Below are positions 23,578 to 36,325 of a stretch of DNA of 64,000 nt, piece after piece; within the stretch, counting starts at the first letter, position 1, and each line of letters starts with the position of its first letter. A program made the position numbers and the translations under genes. Source of the DNA: Ceratodon purpureus (Eukaryota > Streptophyta > Bryopsida > Pseudoditrichales > Ditrichaceae). Under the pieces are notes generated by a model. That model did not search any database. It was not told where the DNA came from and saw only the letters and a program-made list of their open reading frames with translations. Location of the stretch: contig CM026433.1 of the NCBI GenBank assembly GCA_014871385.1, positions 7,897,930 to 7,961,929 on the forward strand, in the 5' to 3' direction.

Positions 23578-25810
23578 TGAAGTTTCACACTCCTGTCAAC
23601 GTTACCTTGTATACGACATATGGTCCCAAAGGAAGCCTGCTTTCAAGTTATGTTAGATGTCACCTCCGTCACCTTGAATGTCACTTTTTCTCAATTTCAT
23701 CATACTCCACATTGCAGTTTTACTTCGTTGATTAGTTAACTTCATATAAAGTACCTCCTAACCTCCCCAATTAGAAATACTGACATCGGCAACTAATCCC
23801 CCAACCCTCAGATTTCTGGAAGTAATAAAAAAAAAAAAAAAAAATTCGTATGTTCTTTTGTTATGGATCTATTATACATTGATGAGTATTGTATCATCGC
23901 CATCTTCCTTTATGTGCATAAAACAGGGGTCTAACAGTTTGCTATTGCACGTAGCTATTTCACATGTTGTCACCTCAAAGTTTAGTACACAGTTTTACAT
24001 ACCTGAACAGTAGTGAACACAGTCACAGCGGATTCACCAACCTCGTTCACGCGGTTACGCTTGCTGTGCCTAGTCACTGGCTTTGTTGCATGAAGTTTTC
24101 GTTTTCAATTACATACTTTCCACACCTAAAACTGATTTCGGAGTTACTAGTTTCCTGTAATACAATGTCCACAGTGCAAGCATGTAAATATGCTTCTCAG
24201 AAGAACACATGTACAGTCACCTCACAATGAGACAGTCACTTCTACAATGAGTTCAAAATACATTTGTTTCGCAAAAGAAATAATCCAGTGTCAAAACACA
24301 ACACTAAAGCTGTATTTTCTTTTCAGTGGAACAAACTATGGGGAAATCACCAAATTTGTAGCCATTTAATCAGCTGGATTAATCATGAATATAGAAGCTC
24401 TCGATATTTCTCAAGCTTTGTTGCTATCACCAGGCTTCGAAGTGGGTCCTAAAATACTCTCGTACAAATTACATGCAATTTCAGAAAGTGTGTCATACCA
24501 AAATGAAGAACTCTCTAGCATTATTTATCTGAGCACTCAGATATGCATCCGGAGACAGGTACTAAAAATTCTTTGCATTGCCTGTAATTTCAATGATCTA
24601 AGCATGCAGAGGGAGGATGCGAGGTACAGCACCTGGTCAATGCCTTCTCACGAGCTTTCTCTCCGGGATTATTCCGAAATTGCCTGAAAAAACAAGAGTA
24701 GTAAATGCTTCAGGTAACCCAAGTCAGGCGCTTCAAGTCCTGTTTGAATAACAGACGACGCAACCCTCGTCCGCCAAACTCCTCCTGCCAAGTCCACGCT
24801 AGATTATGAAGCCAACTACGAGGTGAGGAGACAGAATATCGTACACTTGTTTTCCACAAAGATTATAGGCATTAAGTTAGAGTGCATATGTTTCTAAATC
24901 AACTTTGTCAAGCAGTCCTACCTCTTTCCGAACAGAACAAAGGAGAACCTCCTGTGGGACGAAGAGTCCGCAATGTCGCGGTGAGTACATTTGCAGAAAC
25001 AAAATAAGCTCAAGCCGCCCAAGTTTGCAAACGGCCTGCCACGTGATCACAATCCCACGACAATCTCGGGGTTGGAGCTGATTGTTTACCAGATTCGCCC
25101 CTTTACATTATGGAAGAAATACCTCTAGGTAATACACAGTGGGGATTTCCTACTTCAGCAATTGTAAAAAACGAAAAGGTCATAATTCCGAAGGGGCATG
25201 AAATACCTCATCTCCACCTCTGACTCGCCCTTCCGATTTGCATGCGCTGCATGACAAGAACGCGGTGATTAGGCAGGCAAAAAAAACAAAACAGAAATAC
25301 AACTCTCTTCCACACTTTCTGGCATCTAAGATCCCAGCTCCCTCTTCCCGTATATCCTTTCACTAGTACATTGTGAATCATTTGTCAAGTCGAAAACGAT
25401 GAGGACGAACTGTAATTAGTGCAGCGCATAAAGCGGCATGATCGTAAAATTCGCCAGACGTGCCACCAATTGGCATACAGGTGAAACATTTTCGGCTCCA
25501 AGTGCGGCCTCACCTAATTGGGAGCACCAGTTGAGATCGAAGATCCTGCAAACCTAAACGCAAGAAAACGGATAAGTAAGGGACGAAGGTGAAGCAGACT
25601 GTACCAGGGAACTTGTATGAACCTGAACTGAGCAACCAATTCTCTAACGCCTTCAGTTAGGAGCATCACTTTCTGAGGGGGAGGCGCCATCGATAATACA
25701 AGGTACGACTACTACGCTGTGAGTTCCTTCCCACATTACTTATATCGTTCAGTTGGAATCGTGGATTATAGTTTATGAGTTATACTGATTAGAAATATCC
25801 CTGTTTCAAG
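23578..25810. other. CACTA interior between the TnpD gene and the orphan ORF
   Basis: 2.2 kb with a long A-run near 23827-23844 and only short, unsupported ORFs. It probably contains the TnpD promoter and leader; nothing else is recognised. Confidence 0.5.
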
Positions 25811-26416
25811 ATGTCGGATTCGGAGGAAGAGTCATCTGATTTTTGGGATACCTGGCCGTACACGAACGGGGAGAGCTATTTCTCAGCCAAGCAGGATCCG
25901 GTTGTCCACAGCAATGAAGACATTCCGGAGCCCCCACCTGCATATTGTGGGAGCAGAATGTTCAAACTGCACCCCAGGGAGGAGAACCCGCAGTGGTTGA
26001 AGAGCTTCAGAAAGCAAACGGGTTCGACAGGAGGGAGCAACAGCGAACCGGCTGCCGAGAATTCGGAGAGTGTCAACACGCCCATTCCAACGGCTGATGC
26101 GACGAGTCCTGCAGCGTTACCTAGCGTTGGCGACACTCCTGCGAACACAAGCACACAGTTCAGGTACAAGGATCATTTGGATCACATCAGCTCAAATCCA
26201 GATTTAACCTACTTGGAGTTAACATACGAGGAGTTTGTATCACAGAAGCCTACAGTGGAAGAAGAATTTGGGCACGAAGAAGACTTTGCCACTGTATACA
26301 ATGAATGCATGGCTCTCCCATGTTCCCCAAAATCGAGGATGAAAGAATGGCTCCTACGATCTAATAGGTTCGAGGAGGTACAACGAATTAAGCGACGCCG
26401 TACTACAGAACTATAG
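25811..26416 (+). CDS. Orphan acidic protein inside the CACTA element
   Basis: A 201-aa uninterrupted ORF from ATG 25811. The N-terminus is acidic (MSDSEEESSDFWDTWPYTN), the middle is Ser/Thr/Pro/Ala-rich and low in complexity, and the C-terminal third is Glu-rich, ending in a basic cluster (RIKRRRTTEL) that may be a nuclear signal. No domain is recognised. It lies between the divergent TnpD and TnpA-like genes and is co-oriented with the latter. It could be a third element-encoded protein or a captured host exon. It could also be the first exon of the TnpA-like gene, although it ends in its own stop codon. Confidence 0.55.
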   Translation: MSDSEEESSDFWDTWPYTNGESYFSAKQDPVVHSNEDIPEPPPAYCGSRMFKLHPREENPQWLKSFRKQTGSTGGSNSEPAAENSESVNTPIPTADATSPAALPSVGDTPANTSTQFRYKDHLDHISSNPDLTYLELTYEEFVSQKPTVEEEFGHEEDFATVYNECMALPCSPKSRMKEWLLRSNRFEEVQRIKRRRTTEL

Positions 26417-28240
26417 GTTATTTAGCAACCGAACGGAAAGGTAGATAGAGTGCAAATGTGCGTGTTCTCTATGGCTGACATATGTTTTATATGACTGCCA
26501 CATAGCTTCTACTTCAATTCGTGTAATTGTCCATCTAATGAAAGAAACCTATGTCTTCATAACCGTTATTGAGGGGCTCGGAGAGCATCCATGGCCACAA
26601 ATGGAAATTGAGCTAAACAGTGGCGGCTCATATGCCGCATGTTAGAACGGGAGAATACGAAATGACAAGTCTGATGACTACAAGGGAGAATACGAAATGT
26701 CTCCTGAAAAAACGACAATTTAATACAATGACAAGTCTGATCTTAATCATAATCTTCTGAGGTTTCTCTTCAAATCTATGCCACGAATAGTTAAGATGCT
26801 GGACTGTAATTTGGACTGGAGTTTCTAGTCTCCACTCGTCTCGTTAGGTCATGGATAATATCGCAAATTGCAGGAATCCCTACTGTTGATGTGGCTACTG
26901 CATCTATGAAACAAATCCGTAGTAAAAGAGTACGAATTTCACCATACCCCAGTTTCCAGGTTGGGCAGAATCCCCATCTTCGGCACAACAGCGATATCCT
27001 GAAAACATAACCTCAACGAGTCAGAACCACCTGATAAAGATTGGTCAATACTGCATAAAAAAACAAGGAAATTCAGTGAGAACCACACCTATTGGCATCG
27101 TGTGGTGCAGCAACTGGACCGTGTAGAATTCGAGTTTGGTGTGCTGCATGGCGTGATTTTCTGCTCAGTTGAAGCGTCTTTTCTAGTGTCAACAAGCAAG
27201 GAAGTAGGAGCTGAACTTATGGCTCCTTAGACGCTTCCTTGAAATAGCAATCGCGCCCGCAAGTGCCCACCTCTTAAAGCGCTCGTTGTAGAGACTTATG
27301 CGGTACAGGGAGCCTCCAATTCCACGAAGACCTTATGATCTGCAAGACGTAATTCAAAAATCAACAACGAGGTTAATGAGATACAGGGTTTTCAACAAGT
27401 CCTAATCGGGTTGATTATTTTCACGTGAAAACAGAAATTTCGCAATACAGTCCATATCGCAAAAGGACGTGAAATACGAGGGAAACTTAGCATAGAGAAT
27501 TGCTCGCACTTCGATCCAGCGATCATACTTTTTATGGCGTAGAGCGTTATTGATGGCTGCGGAAAAACCTGTTCCAGCACAGTTGAAAACAAGAAAAACC
27601 ATGCCGCATTGGTCAACTGTTTGTGAAAGAATTGACATGCCCTACCAAATCAAAGTACGGTAAATACTAGAGAAGGGGATGATTTCAAAGTGCATAGAAG
27701 AGCAAATTTTTTTTAAATAAAAAGACGTGCAGCGCCTCTGTATTTATGTTATGGGGCGGCGTGCCTTGTCAAACCCTAATTTAATTTTTGGATGAAAGTC
27801 GTTGTCTCACAGTGGACAGCGTTCACTCTCGCATTGCTACCCACTATGCTTCCTTTCTTGTTTTGGTCGTCTTCACATTAGCGAAGTTACAGTGACCGAT
27901 GTGGCGATTTCTACCTTGTTTTTTGTCTGTTGTAATCGCGCATGTTTCGGGTTTTGGGGGAACTTGGAGTTGGTCGCGTTGCATGCGGGGGTGACTGCTC
28001 ATCAGGTTTTCACCGTGCGATCACTCTAATTAGTCCAGCCCAAAATCTGTGAAGGTGAGGGAGGGGGCTCGCATGGTTGAGGTACTGCTCACCACGTACT
28101 TTCTACGTCATTAATCGAAGTCGTGGCATGTCTAATTTTACACTGTTGTGCTAAGGATTGTTTGTTGGTTGCCATGAAGGTACTATGGCGTAAAAAAAGG
28201 CGCACTCCTTGATGCCGAGTTGTTCCATAGAGCAGGGCGA
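26417..28240. other. CACTA interior upstream of the TnpA-like gene
   Basis: 1.8 kb without a supported gene. Near 26640-26750 the words GGGAGAATACGAAATG and ATGACAAGTCTGAT each occur twice, a small local duplication. Confidence 0.5.
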
Positions 28241-31200
28241 ATGAGGACACCTTTTTTCGCACCAGTTCCCGATTCTGAAGGGGATATTGCGGCCGCTTCG
28301 AAGGGGAAAGCTGACGGTGGGGGGCAGGCAAGCACTGTCAGAAAGTCTCAGCCGCAAGTACTGCAAGGCGAAGGCGCAGCGGTACACCAAGTGTGCAGCT
28401 CCGTTAAACCTGGAGAGGTTGGAAAACTACCGTCGGGGAGAGGCGCAGCTACTCGATCTGAACGTCACTTTGAGCTTGTTGACGATGCATGCGAGGTTAG
28501 GGTTACTGGTGAAGAAAAACCTTCGACGACGAGCTTGAAGAAGAGAAGTTCACAGGTCTTTCCACCAACAAGGCAACACAGGACACACACCAGTACCTCC
28601 CTCTTGGCATCCGCAGCAGATCAGATTTCGAACGCCAAACCAATTGTACAGTACCAGAATTTGCATTTCAGATAGTTAGATAGCCGATGCTTTCGCGGTA
28701 GTGGATGACGGAAGGTCTTGCTTTTGTATTTCCATAAGGAAGGTGCCCTAACATACTGTTGCATTCTGACTGGTTATGTATTCAGAAGAAGGTACGTTTT
28801 GCAGAGGAGGAAGGTAACCGCCGCAGCGAAAGCAACGACATTACAGTACCTGTAAGTTTTTTATTGGATGCTGTTGCAAGTTTTGTTTGCAAAGGATATT
28901 GTACATGCACTGAATTCGTTTTAACGGCACAAGCGATTATCACTAAGTTCACACATGATACTGAAGCTTTCAAAATATAGGCAACTTCCAATGCTTTGGG
29001 TTTCTCATTCGTAATGATTGGAATTGGACTCTAGCAGGTAGTGGAAGAAATACACGATCCCGAAACAGAAGAGTCACTACCAGCGTGCCCAACACCAGGA
29101 GTTCCCCCCTCCAAGTTTGCAGGGTCTAAGGATCAACGTCTACCTCTGTAAGAGTGATGACAACATTTTTCTACATCTGTCTGTCTTTGCTTAGGACAGA
29201 GCTCAAATTTTTCAGTATCTATATATTTATTGTGAATAGCACGAATGTTCTACCTCGATAGTGTCGAATGAACTCCGTTACCCCCCATTACACTACACAT
29301 GATTACATGGAGTCCATTTGATGTTATACTTTTTGCTCCATGCAATGTACATAAGAGATCAACATTTTTTGCACTTCAGGAGAAGTACTGAACACGTAAA
29401 GCGCCGAGGAATTCCTGCCACAGTTCATGGACCCATAGCACAGGTAAGAAAACGTCGACCTCTTCAAGCCTGTTTGGATTATTTCTTGAAGGTAACCACC
29501 TGGTCAATAAAGTTTCATTGCATATGGAAAGTTGAGATGAATCTAACCTTCTTGTAAGTAATGTAGCCGACTGACCAGGGCAGCGGACAACTGCAGTACT
29601 GTGGACTGTGCAAGTTGCCCAAACGTAACGCCCCCCAGGTAACTATTAGAATTTCTCTCGCACCTAAATAGGGATTTATATGAAACCATTCCATTCCTTC
29701 ACAAGAATAAAATTATAAAATATATCGGAGGTAGTCTTAAAGATCAAGTAATACAGTACTCGGTAAATAGATAAACATGGGTGGTTTTTAATCAATCATT
29801 TATTTTGAATATGTGACGGAGAGCTTACTAATGTACATATTCACATGTAACAGAGTGGCCGAGCTACAATGGTAAGAAGTCTACCAGACGAAGACCGTCC
29901 CCAGCCATGGTTGAAGAAAAAAAAAACGGTACCCGCAACGACGAGAGAAACAAGAAATGCATCTAAGGCAGTTCTCCCCGTGGAGACAACAAAGGATGCC
30001 GCACCATTGAATCAGCCCGGTGGGATAGTAAAAGGACGGAAGAAATTGAAATTGAAGGTGCATGATACTACGAAAGGCCCGAAGAAATCCCAAACCATCG
30101 GTGCTGCAAGCGTAGCTGTGGTGCTAGGAATGGCCCAGAAGGCTGTACCGGACGTGCAAGAACTACGTAGGAAGACTGAAGAAGATGCTTTAGCTTGTGG
30201 CAGAGTTCCGAGGACAGTATCAAACCCAGGGAAGGCAACTCAGTGCCGCACTACTACTTCCACTGTTCAAACTGGAGAAGAAAACCTTGAGTCTACGCCG
30301 GTACTGCCATCATCGGTTCGTGATCGTTTGGAAACTATTCCGGTGGTTCCAGAATCAGAATGTAAGACAAAGCAAAACCAAGGTTTTTGATACTATGATG
30401 TTTAATGAAAACTTAGATGTTGTGAGACACATGTAAGTTTGGGTCACACACATGAGACCAATTGTATGCGTTGCCTCTGTATGGGCTAACAAACAATGGT
30501 TATTCGAAATGTTCAGGTCCTAATAACGTTGGCGAGGACGATGTAAATGATGCTGTGGAGGAAACAATTGATGCACATGAGAGAATAGCTGGCGACATCC
30601 CCGGTTTCCGACGATCAGAAGTGGAGGTTCAGGAGACACGGAACACTACTTGTCGTAATAACAGCACCACTCTTCGCGAGAAGATTCACCTCGGTGTCCG
30701 AACCGAAAGGGATTATGAAACATCAAGTGAAGAACGGCGGGATCATGCAAGGAGACGGTATAGGCGCAGTGAGTCGCCGACGAACTACTACAGTAATACC
30801 GTAAGCTTTGTCTCCTCGCCATTGTATTGTTGTTTATGGTATTGGAAGTTCTGTTTATGGTTATGCAGGATGTGGGGTGACATAAATTGTTGTTGGATAA
30901 TTTTGTTGCAGAATCCTGGAAGAAGACGCAGACGATATGAGTCATACGACGATTCGCCTGGATCGGACCGCAGAGAGAGCCACAGACATTATCACTACTC
31001 CAGCTCGAGGAGCCCTCCCCATCATCGTCACGGGTCAAGTCGAGAATACGGTAGGAGGAGATCACGTCACAGTCGGTCGACGACTCCTCCATTTTCCAGT
31101 GACAGACATATGCAACCACAATCCTCAAAGTACAGAAAATATCATTCAAGGGATGTTCGGAGTAAGTATAAATATTATTTTACTGTATTGAGAAACCATC

Positions 31201-33118
31201 GTGGTCAGCTAAATTCTATGAATGGAAGTTTAGTCAATATACGGTAATCTAAGAACGCACTTGCACACTTTGGTAAATAAATATAGTACAGTGACATACT
31301 AGACGAGAATGGGGTATTTTCATCATATGGGGAGTACACACCATTAGTAAAAACATAGTAGTAGTTGACGGACTTGCTGTGACATCCTTGAAGAGTTATA
31401 GTTGTATGTTTATGATTTATGGACGGAATAACACAATTGAAGTCTGCACATACGACTCTACTACGATGTTCTGATTAGTTTGCGAAAACATTGCAGGTTC
31501 GGAACGGTATGGGAGGTCGCCGACTCGGTCGCCGGTGAGGAGCCGAAGGCATGCATTTCCCGATGGTGGTAGTAGTCACCGAAGATCGCTGTCACCAGGA
31601 CGTACTCCACGATCGCAGCAGCGGAGCCCGGTTCACTTATCGCCACATACTAATTCCATTCGAAGGAATTCAGACGCTGAGAGGACCACGGAACATAGAA
31701 GTTCATCGGTTGTAAACGTAGACAGTCTGCAGTATCCATCGCCAGCATTGGATAGGAGGACACGACGGCACAAACAAGCCGTTCGAGAGGAAGAAATGGC
31801 GCGACGAGTACGAAATGGGGAGAAACCGTTCTATCTAACTCTAGATGCGGATGGGAAACCGTACGGTCCTGGAAGACCAGCCTGGGTTGCCGAAATATTT
31901 AAGCTGGCGTCAGGACTCGATCCCTCGTGCACCCACATTGCCCGGCAGACATACGAAGCAGTTACCACATTCAAGGAGCGATTGAACGAACGGTTTGAGT
32001 ACTCGGGTGCCCTTAATGCTGATTACCTGCGGGCAATGATGGGGAAGGCGGTAACGAGGAAGCGTGGCGAATTCTTTGCAGCGATCGACAGAAAAGAGGC
32101 TCAACCCTTACACATTGATCATGAGGTGTGGCAGCGACTCGTGAAGTTGGCGGGAAGCAGACAGCGTTTCGAAAAATCTGAACTAGGGAAAAGGGCAAAT
32201 GCGTCTCGGAAAACTCTGGGAAGGACTGGGAGATGTGGCGTGAATGGCGTACGAGAGAGACTCCGGGAACTTTTGAAGAGGTCACCAGATCCAGAAGAGA
32301 TCGAAATTGAAATGAACCGTGACAAGGGCTTCATGGGATCCAAAAAAAAATACATTGAGGACGGTGGGGAATTCGAGGAGACTCGAAGAAGAAACTCGGA
32401 CATACATCCCTAGGGTCATGCGGCCAGAGTCCTATGTCTGGTCAGAGCGAGAGTGAAGATGATGACCGCGATCCATGGAACGAGGAAGAGATATTGACAA
32501 GGAAGGTACGTTGTACAGGCACAATTAATTAATAGACATGTAAACTACAAATTATATACCGTAAGTGGTTATTGTGGAGCGACGACCATACTTAAATTAG
32601 ATAAATTGCCTGGATCTGTGTTTTCTCACTGCCATTATGTATTCCAACATATTCATAGTTATTTACATCATTTCCGAGGAGTCTTTGGCTTGCAGGAGAT
32701 GGGGAAGCAGTCTGGTACAGGAGGTACTGGGTCAAGCATGAGGAACTCAAAAAGCATTGAAGAACATGATACAGCAAGCGCAGAGTATATTAAGGAGTTG
32801 CAGGCTGAGATAGACCGGTTAACAGCCGGTACAGGGATGAGATCCAAGTACAACACTCATGAGCACCGGAGAAGTGAAGGTAAGCTCCAGTTTCAATTTG
32901 TACTATTACGTAGACACTGTTTTCTCGAAAGTCAATTGAGGTAACATGTGCTCTTATGTAGAAGTGGCGGGGTCTCGTATCTAATGATAATTTTGTTACA
33001 AATTGAAATTTAGGATGAAAAGAGGGCATTGTGCGGTCGGAAGGAACCGAAGACAGAAACTGCAATGGGAATAACCGATGACGAGAAGTGGAATTTAGGC
33101 GACGCTGATTTGCGTTAA
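28241..33118 (+). CDS. RS-rich TnpA-like protein of the CACTA element
   Basis: A multi-exon gene; the exon limits are partly uncertain. Best-supported parts: an RS-rich exon after 30514 (RRRYRRSESPT), another from about 30912 (RRYESYDDSPGSDRRE, HRSRSTTP-like runs), and exon about 31497-32413, which continues the RS region and then has a plant-transposase (Ptta/En/Spm)-like domain (YGPGRPAWVAEIFKLASG, TYEAVTTFKERLNERFEYSG). Exon 32698-32880 gives a Glu/Lys-rich coiled coil (YIKELQAEIDRLTAG), and the last exon ends at 33118. The 5' exons (28241-28675, 28791-28852, 29039 onward, 29853-30390) are tentative, and two frames stay open across 28287-28538. TnpA proteins bind subterminal repeats and regulate the element. 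The long RS domain, as in splicing factors, is unusual. Strand and domain content are firm; the full model is not. Confidence 0.65.
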
Positions 33119-34479
33119 AACAGATTGGAAGGAATCGAGACTTACGGATATTAAGTTGTTGATCAGGTTGTAGCCGATTTTGGATTCAGTAATAATAAGC
33201 GTTTAAGTTAGGTATTAAGTACGACAATTTAGTAAGTTTTGTTTCTTACATGCCTGGTTCGGACTGTAAGTGTGTTGCACCAATTTTGAAGCATGCAACT
33301 TAGGAACATTAGTTGCGTCCACTTCATGTCTGTGTATTAAATAGTTATGGACTTCCAACTAAGTTTATGACATCAATTGTTGCGGAAACGATACGCATAT
33401 TGGACTTCTGTAATTTTGATAAACTTATATGCAATCTCGTCGTATATAGGTGCAGTTTCTTGGTGCAGGAATAATGAAGTGACTGGCATTATCGTACAGT
33501 GAACGGTGTGAAGAAGCTGGATATCGATTAGCTATCTGGAGCATATAGTTCATAAGATGTTTTTTTCAAAGTTCATCTTCGATATCGAAGCTTGGCTTAG
33601 AATGGGAATTTACTCCGAACCTCCCCTATAAATTAACTAATATTGCAATGGGTCCACAGTATGCTGTTCTGTAACTGTTTTCAATTATTGACGTGATTCT
33701 TTATCTGTCAAGTTATATGATTCTCGAAATACATGTTACTCGATACTCATACTAGAATATTTATGGAGTTGCTGTTAGAATTGTTGTTTCCTTGTAATTA
33801 ACTGCCAAAGATGGCTGCAGAATTGGAATAATACTGCAGAAGCAAGTGAAAGTGGAAGGTCTGTTCTAACAACAGAAGCGAGGTGTGTTCTAAAAACTCT
33901 GCTTATTACCAGTTATATGAATAAACACTAGTGTAGACTGATATTTTGCGCTTCATATCATGTGTGACCATCCACTATTAACTTAGATTTGCAAAAAACC
34001 ACGGTTTTAAGACTCAGTTTATAAAATAGCCAAAATGTGAGAGCTGATGTGATGGGTGGACGTCAACTCAGGAGCTATGATTGTTCAATTCGACAGGATC
34101 GTGCTGCTGCATGCTGCTACTACCATGATGATCTACACGGTATGATTACCTACTAATTCACTCTAATCAGGGTTTTTCTCTCACATGTGACGTGAGATGG
34201 CTGGAGGTAAAATCAGCATCATGAAGGATCATGATGACTCGAGGGAGGTGGGCTACTTGTCGGCTAAGTGGCGGCTGACAGGAACGCATTGTCATCTTCT
34301 CCAACACGACCACCTATACATCTCCTGAAGCCCAAGGTAAGGCGCTCCTTCTTTCTCACTTGTTTTCCTGCATATTCCCTGTTTTCGTGGTTCCTGTATG
34401 CGATCGCATTCGTTCAACAGTGGGCGCGTTATCTTCTTATTCGTCCGTGTGTTAGTCGATCTTCATTCTATCGCCCAAA
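33119..34479. other. CACTA interior upstream of the first F-box-like gene
   Basis: 1.36 kb, no gene. It includes the sequence GGAGTTGCTGTTAGAAT near 33764, which recurs near 35853 upstream of the second F-box-like gene and supports a shared origin of the two units. Confidence 0.55.
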
Positions 34480-35031
34480 ATGTCGGATCTCCGGTGGACA
34501 GCGCAGTTCACAGAATTGAAGAAAGGACGATTCGAGATGGTGGCTCAGCACGTTATCATCGACCACGTCCTTGATCTTGCCTGTGAGCCTGAGGATTTTT
34601 GGAGCAGCATCGACCGATTGCACATAGACAGGCAAGCTCTTATGGAGCTCATTCCGCGGCTCGCATGTTTGTCCAAGGCATGGAATGCGGCAATGCGTTC
34701 CAGGATGGAGTACGCCGCTCTTCGAGCTGCGTCGTCTCTGAACAAGAGCAGATTCTGGAATACCCATTGGCTGCGTCGACGCGGCTCCAACCCCTTGGCA
34801 GACTTCGACAGGGCAGTCAGCACTTTCTCCAAGTCATGGAGTCTCCCTAATCCCGTGCCAATGAGGTTGAGGATCGCGCCCCTGGGTGATCTGTCGAACG
34901 TGGAGCTGTGTTCTTTGCTCACTTTACTCTCCTCCGGATGGATTCTTGTTGTGAAGGTGAACCCTGGAGATGGTCAGGAGCTGCTTGACAACATATGGGT
35001 AACTCCAGCACAGCGAGCCAAGACCATCTGA
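34480..35031 (+). CDS. F-box-like protein 1 inside the CACTA element
   Basis: A 183-aa single ORF from ATG 34480. A segment at about residues 54-80 (LMELIPRLACLSKAWNAAMR) resembles the second half of an F-box. The C-terminus (PLGDLSNVELCSLLTLLSS, then WVTPAQR) aligns with that of the ORF at 36326-36853, so the two are paralogues. No repeat domain typical of full F-box proteins is present. If it is an F-box protein it would link a target to an SCF ubiquitin ligase. It lies in the right third of the CACTA element and is probably cargo. The F-box call is weak; the homology of the pair is better supported. Confidence 0.5.
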   Translation: MSDLRWTAQFTELKKGRFEMVAQHVIIDHVLDLACEPEDFWSSIDRLHIDRQALMELIPRLACLSKAWNAAMRSRMEYAALRAASSLNKSRFWNTHWLRRRGSNPLADFDRAVSTFSKSWSLPNPVPMRLRIAPLGDLSNVELCSLLTLLSSGWILVVKVNPGDGQELLDNIWVTPAQRAKTI

Positions 35032-36325
35032 AGGTACCCAATTTTCAATTCCTTTTCGTTTTTATATATTTGTTGTCGCTCTAAGTCATTACTCCCTGCT
35101 TAGCCTCTAGACTGCTTTCGCATACGTAATCGGAGATTTTATTATTATTTTGTAACATACCTGTTTTTGAATATATGTGTATGGGTATTATGTTCCTGAC
35201 TCGGCAATCTTGTGTCTGTTACTGATGCATGCAGGAAGCGGCTGCTATAATGGAATACGCTAGGACTGTAACTAAGGCGTAGTTATTTTGTGGGACAATG
35301 AACACTTTGTTTTGTCATGAACCCTGTTCTTGTGATGATCAATCTTCAGAACTTCTTTAGATTTGAATATGTAGTAGCCCATAACTTCTTTTGTACGCAG
35401 TTATAAGGCTCGAGGTCAGACAATTAATAACTTCGTTTTTTTGAAGTCCTGTAAATTCTGGCGGTTCGAGGAGATTTTGATAAATCAGTACTGTTTTCGT
35501 CTATCCGATACTGCTACCCCTTTTGTGAATGTAATATTAATCAGGTTTTTAATCATGTAAGTGTAATATGAATAGAGGTTGGTAATAGAGTGGGTGGATT
35601 GGAGGACTTGGGCAATGGGAGTAAAACACATCTGGCAGAAATATACATTGTTTGAAGGTTTTAAATGGTCTCTATTATTAACTAAGTGTATCGCAAGTAG
35701 TACTGTAGACAACTATACATTTTCTGGTCGGTAATTTCTATCTCTAAACTGTTATACATCAGTTAAGTGGGAGATTAGAGAAGCAGGATTTGGTTAGAAT
35801 GTTAGTGGCCACGGCCGGATATGTCTAAGAAACATGTATTACATTACTTTCTGGAGTTGCTGTTAGAATAGTTGTTTCAAGGACATGATTCAGTTTGTGG
35901 CTCTTGTTATGGACGAGATGGGCCCTGTGGTAGAGAACATCGTGGAAAAAATATGCATTAGGAGGGGAGACGGGAAGTTTCGAAGGGAATCACATTGGCG
36001 CCTATGATGGATTCAGAAGAGTATCTACACCTCCTGGTCATCCAAAACTAAGGTACAGCCCTATCCAATGTACCTTTGCGAAATGCATGCCTATTTAGTC
36101 TCGGTCCTCCACGCAGTGAGTGGACCGTGTCTGCTACATAATAGGACTCCCTCTTCTGCACTCACAGAGATAACAACTGTAGAGGTTGTAAGGTAGAGCA
36201 CATGGTAGACAGGAGAGAGAAGTGTCGAAGAGGTGGTTCAATCTGCTTCTTGTGCAACACATCACGTCTTGTAGCAGGGACTTAGTACACCGTCTGAGTT
36301 TTGGTACAGAACGTTGATTTCAAGA
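35032..36325. other. Spacer between the F-box-like genes
   Basis: 1.3 kb without a supported ORF. The stretch around 35845-35890 resembles 33755-33800, marking the start of the second copy of a duplicated unit. Confidence 0.5.
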
